DNA of 5,728 bases from Acidobacteriaceae bacterium (GTDB lineage: Bacteria; Acidobacteriota; Terriglobia; Bryobacterales; Bryobacteraceae), in contig JAFARV010000737.1 in the NCBI GenBank assembly GCA_019245255.1, positions 1 through 5,728 of the forward strand, written 5' to 3'. Of the stretch, positions 5,612 through 5,728 are shown one piece after another. Below the pieces are notes generated by a model that was not told the DNA's origin, searched no databases, and saw only the letters and a list, made by a program, of their open reading frames with translations. How positions within the stretch are numbered: the stretch's first letter is position 1; each line of letters opens with the position of its first letter. The position numbers and the translations under genes were made by a program.

Positions 5612-5728
5612 CACGGCTGTGTCCGTGGCCCCTCGCACCGCTTTCAGCGGGGTCTGCGCTTTAGAAACATCTCCGCCGTCGACAACGATTCGCTCATTTC
5701 CCGCTCCTTCCAACTGAAGGAACACGGA
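5597..5728 (-). CDS. C-terminal end of a probable second GH28-like/beta-helix protein (partial)
   Basis: Reading leftward from the window edge, only one minus-strand frame stays open to a TGA at 5599-5597, giving 43 residues. The other two frames stop early. It begins VFLQLEGAGNERIVVDGGD and ends TDTAVKLRT. The pattern of a hydrophobic strand, LEG, a short polar turn, I-V-V-D-GGD-SKA, then a terminal strand resembles the last beta-helix coils of secreted GH28-type proteins as I remember them, and would fit a locus already holding one. The gene starts outside the window and runs toward the regulator, leaving 94 bases between the stop codons. Coding status is fairly likely; family assignment is tentative, and another beta-helix or carbohydrate-active family is possible. 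Confidence 0.5.
   Translation of the reverse strand, partial: SVFLQLEGAGNERIVVDGGDVSKAQTPLKAVRGATDTAVKLRT

Noticed and set aside
5638..5650. Hairpin CCGCT-TTC-AGCGG as a terminator
   Set aside because: It lies inside the coding part of the right-edge gene and is not followed by a T-run on either strand.
1..5728. CRISPR array, tRNA/rRNA gene, insertion sequence, riboswitch or defence system
   Set aside because: No regularly spaced repeats, cloverleaf-like sequence, transposase motif or terminal inverted repeat pair could be found by eye; the window is ordinary metabolic gene content.

Overview
The window looks like part of a polysaccharide-utilisation locus from a soil-type Acidobacteriota genome; this is inference from protein style, not from a marker gene. 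The evidence is a TonB-dependent receptor with an N-terminal carboxypeptidase-regulatory-like domain and a plug motif of the LPLNGRNF type. That receptor style is widespread in Acidobacteriota (Granulicella/Terriglobus/Solibacter-like genomes). No SusD-like lipoprotein gene lies beside it, which argues against Bacteroidota. Base composition is moderately GC-rich and even across the genes, with no tRNA, rRNA, insertion sequence or CRISPR array.

Layout, left to right. Positions 1-1267 (minus) hold the first 422 residues of the receptor, cut by the window edge. Positions 1268-1488 are its leader and promoter region, with a TTGACA -35 element, a perfect 12-bp palindrome TTTACCGGTAAA, and an 8-bp inverted repeat in the 5' UTR. 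Positions 1489-3000 (minus) encode a secreted GH28-type beta-helix protein (polygalacturonase/rhamnogalacturonase superfamily). A short divergent region (3001-3168) separates it from a plus-strand gene at 3169-4362. That gene encodes an exported protein of the 'alginate lyase family' (PF05426-like fold, relatives in PL5/PL38) with a Tat-like N-terminus. At 4453-5502 (plus) is a complete LacI/GalR-family regulator with a GTG start. At 5597-5728 (minus) is the C-terminal end of another gene, probably a second beta-helix/GH28-like protein, convergent with the regulator.

How the parts probably work together (inference): the GH28-like enzyme and the lyase-family enzyme attack a uronic-acid-containing polymer such as pectin/rhamnogalacturonan or a glucuronan outside the cytoplasm. 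The receptor imports the oligosaccharides across the outer membrane, and the LacI-type protein senses a sugar and controls the locus, possibly through the TTTACCGGTAAA palindrome. The substrate cannot be fixed from sequence alone.

Nothing here is a clearly undescribed system. The points most worth following are the GH28 protein, where the canonical GHG and RIK motifs seem to be replaced, the candidate operator cluster upstream of the receptor, the uncharacterised lyase-family enzyme, and an out-of-frame protein-like stretch between the regulator and the right-edge gene.
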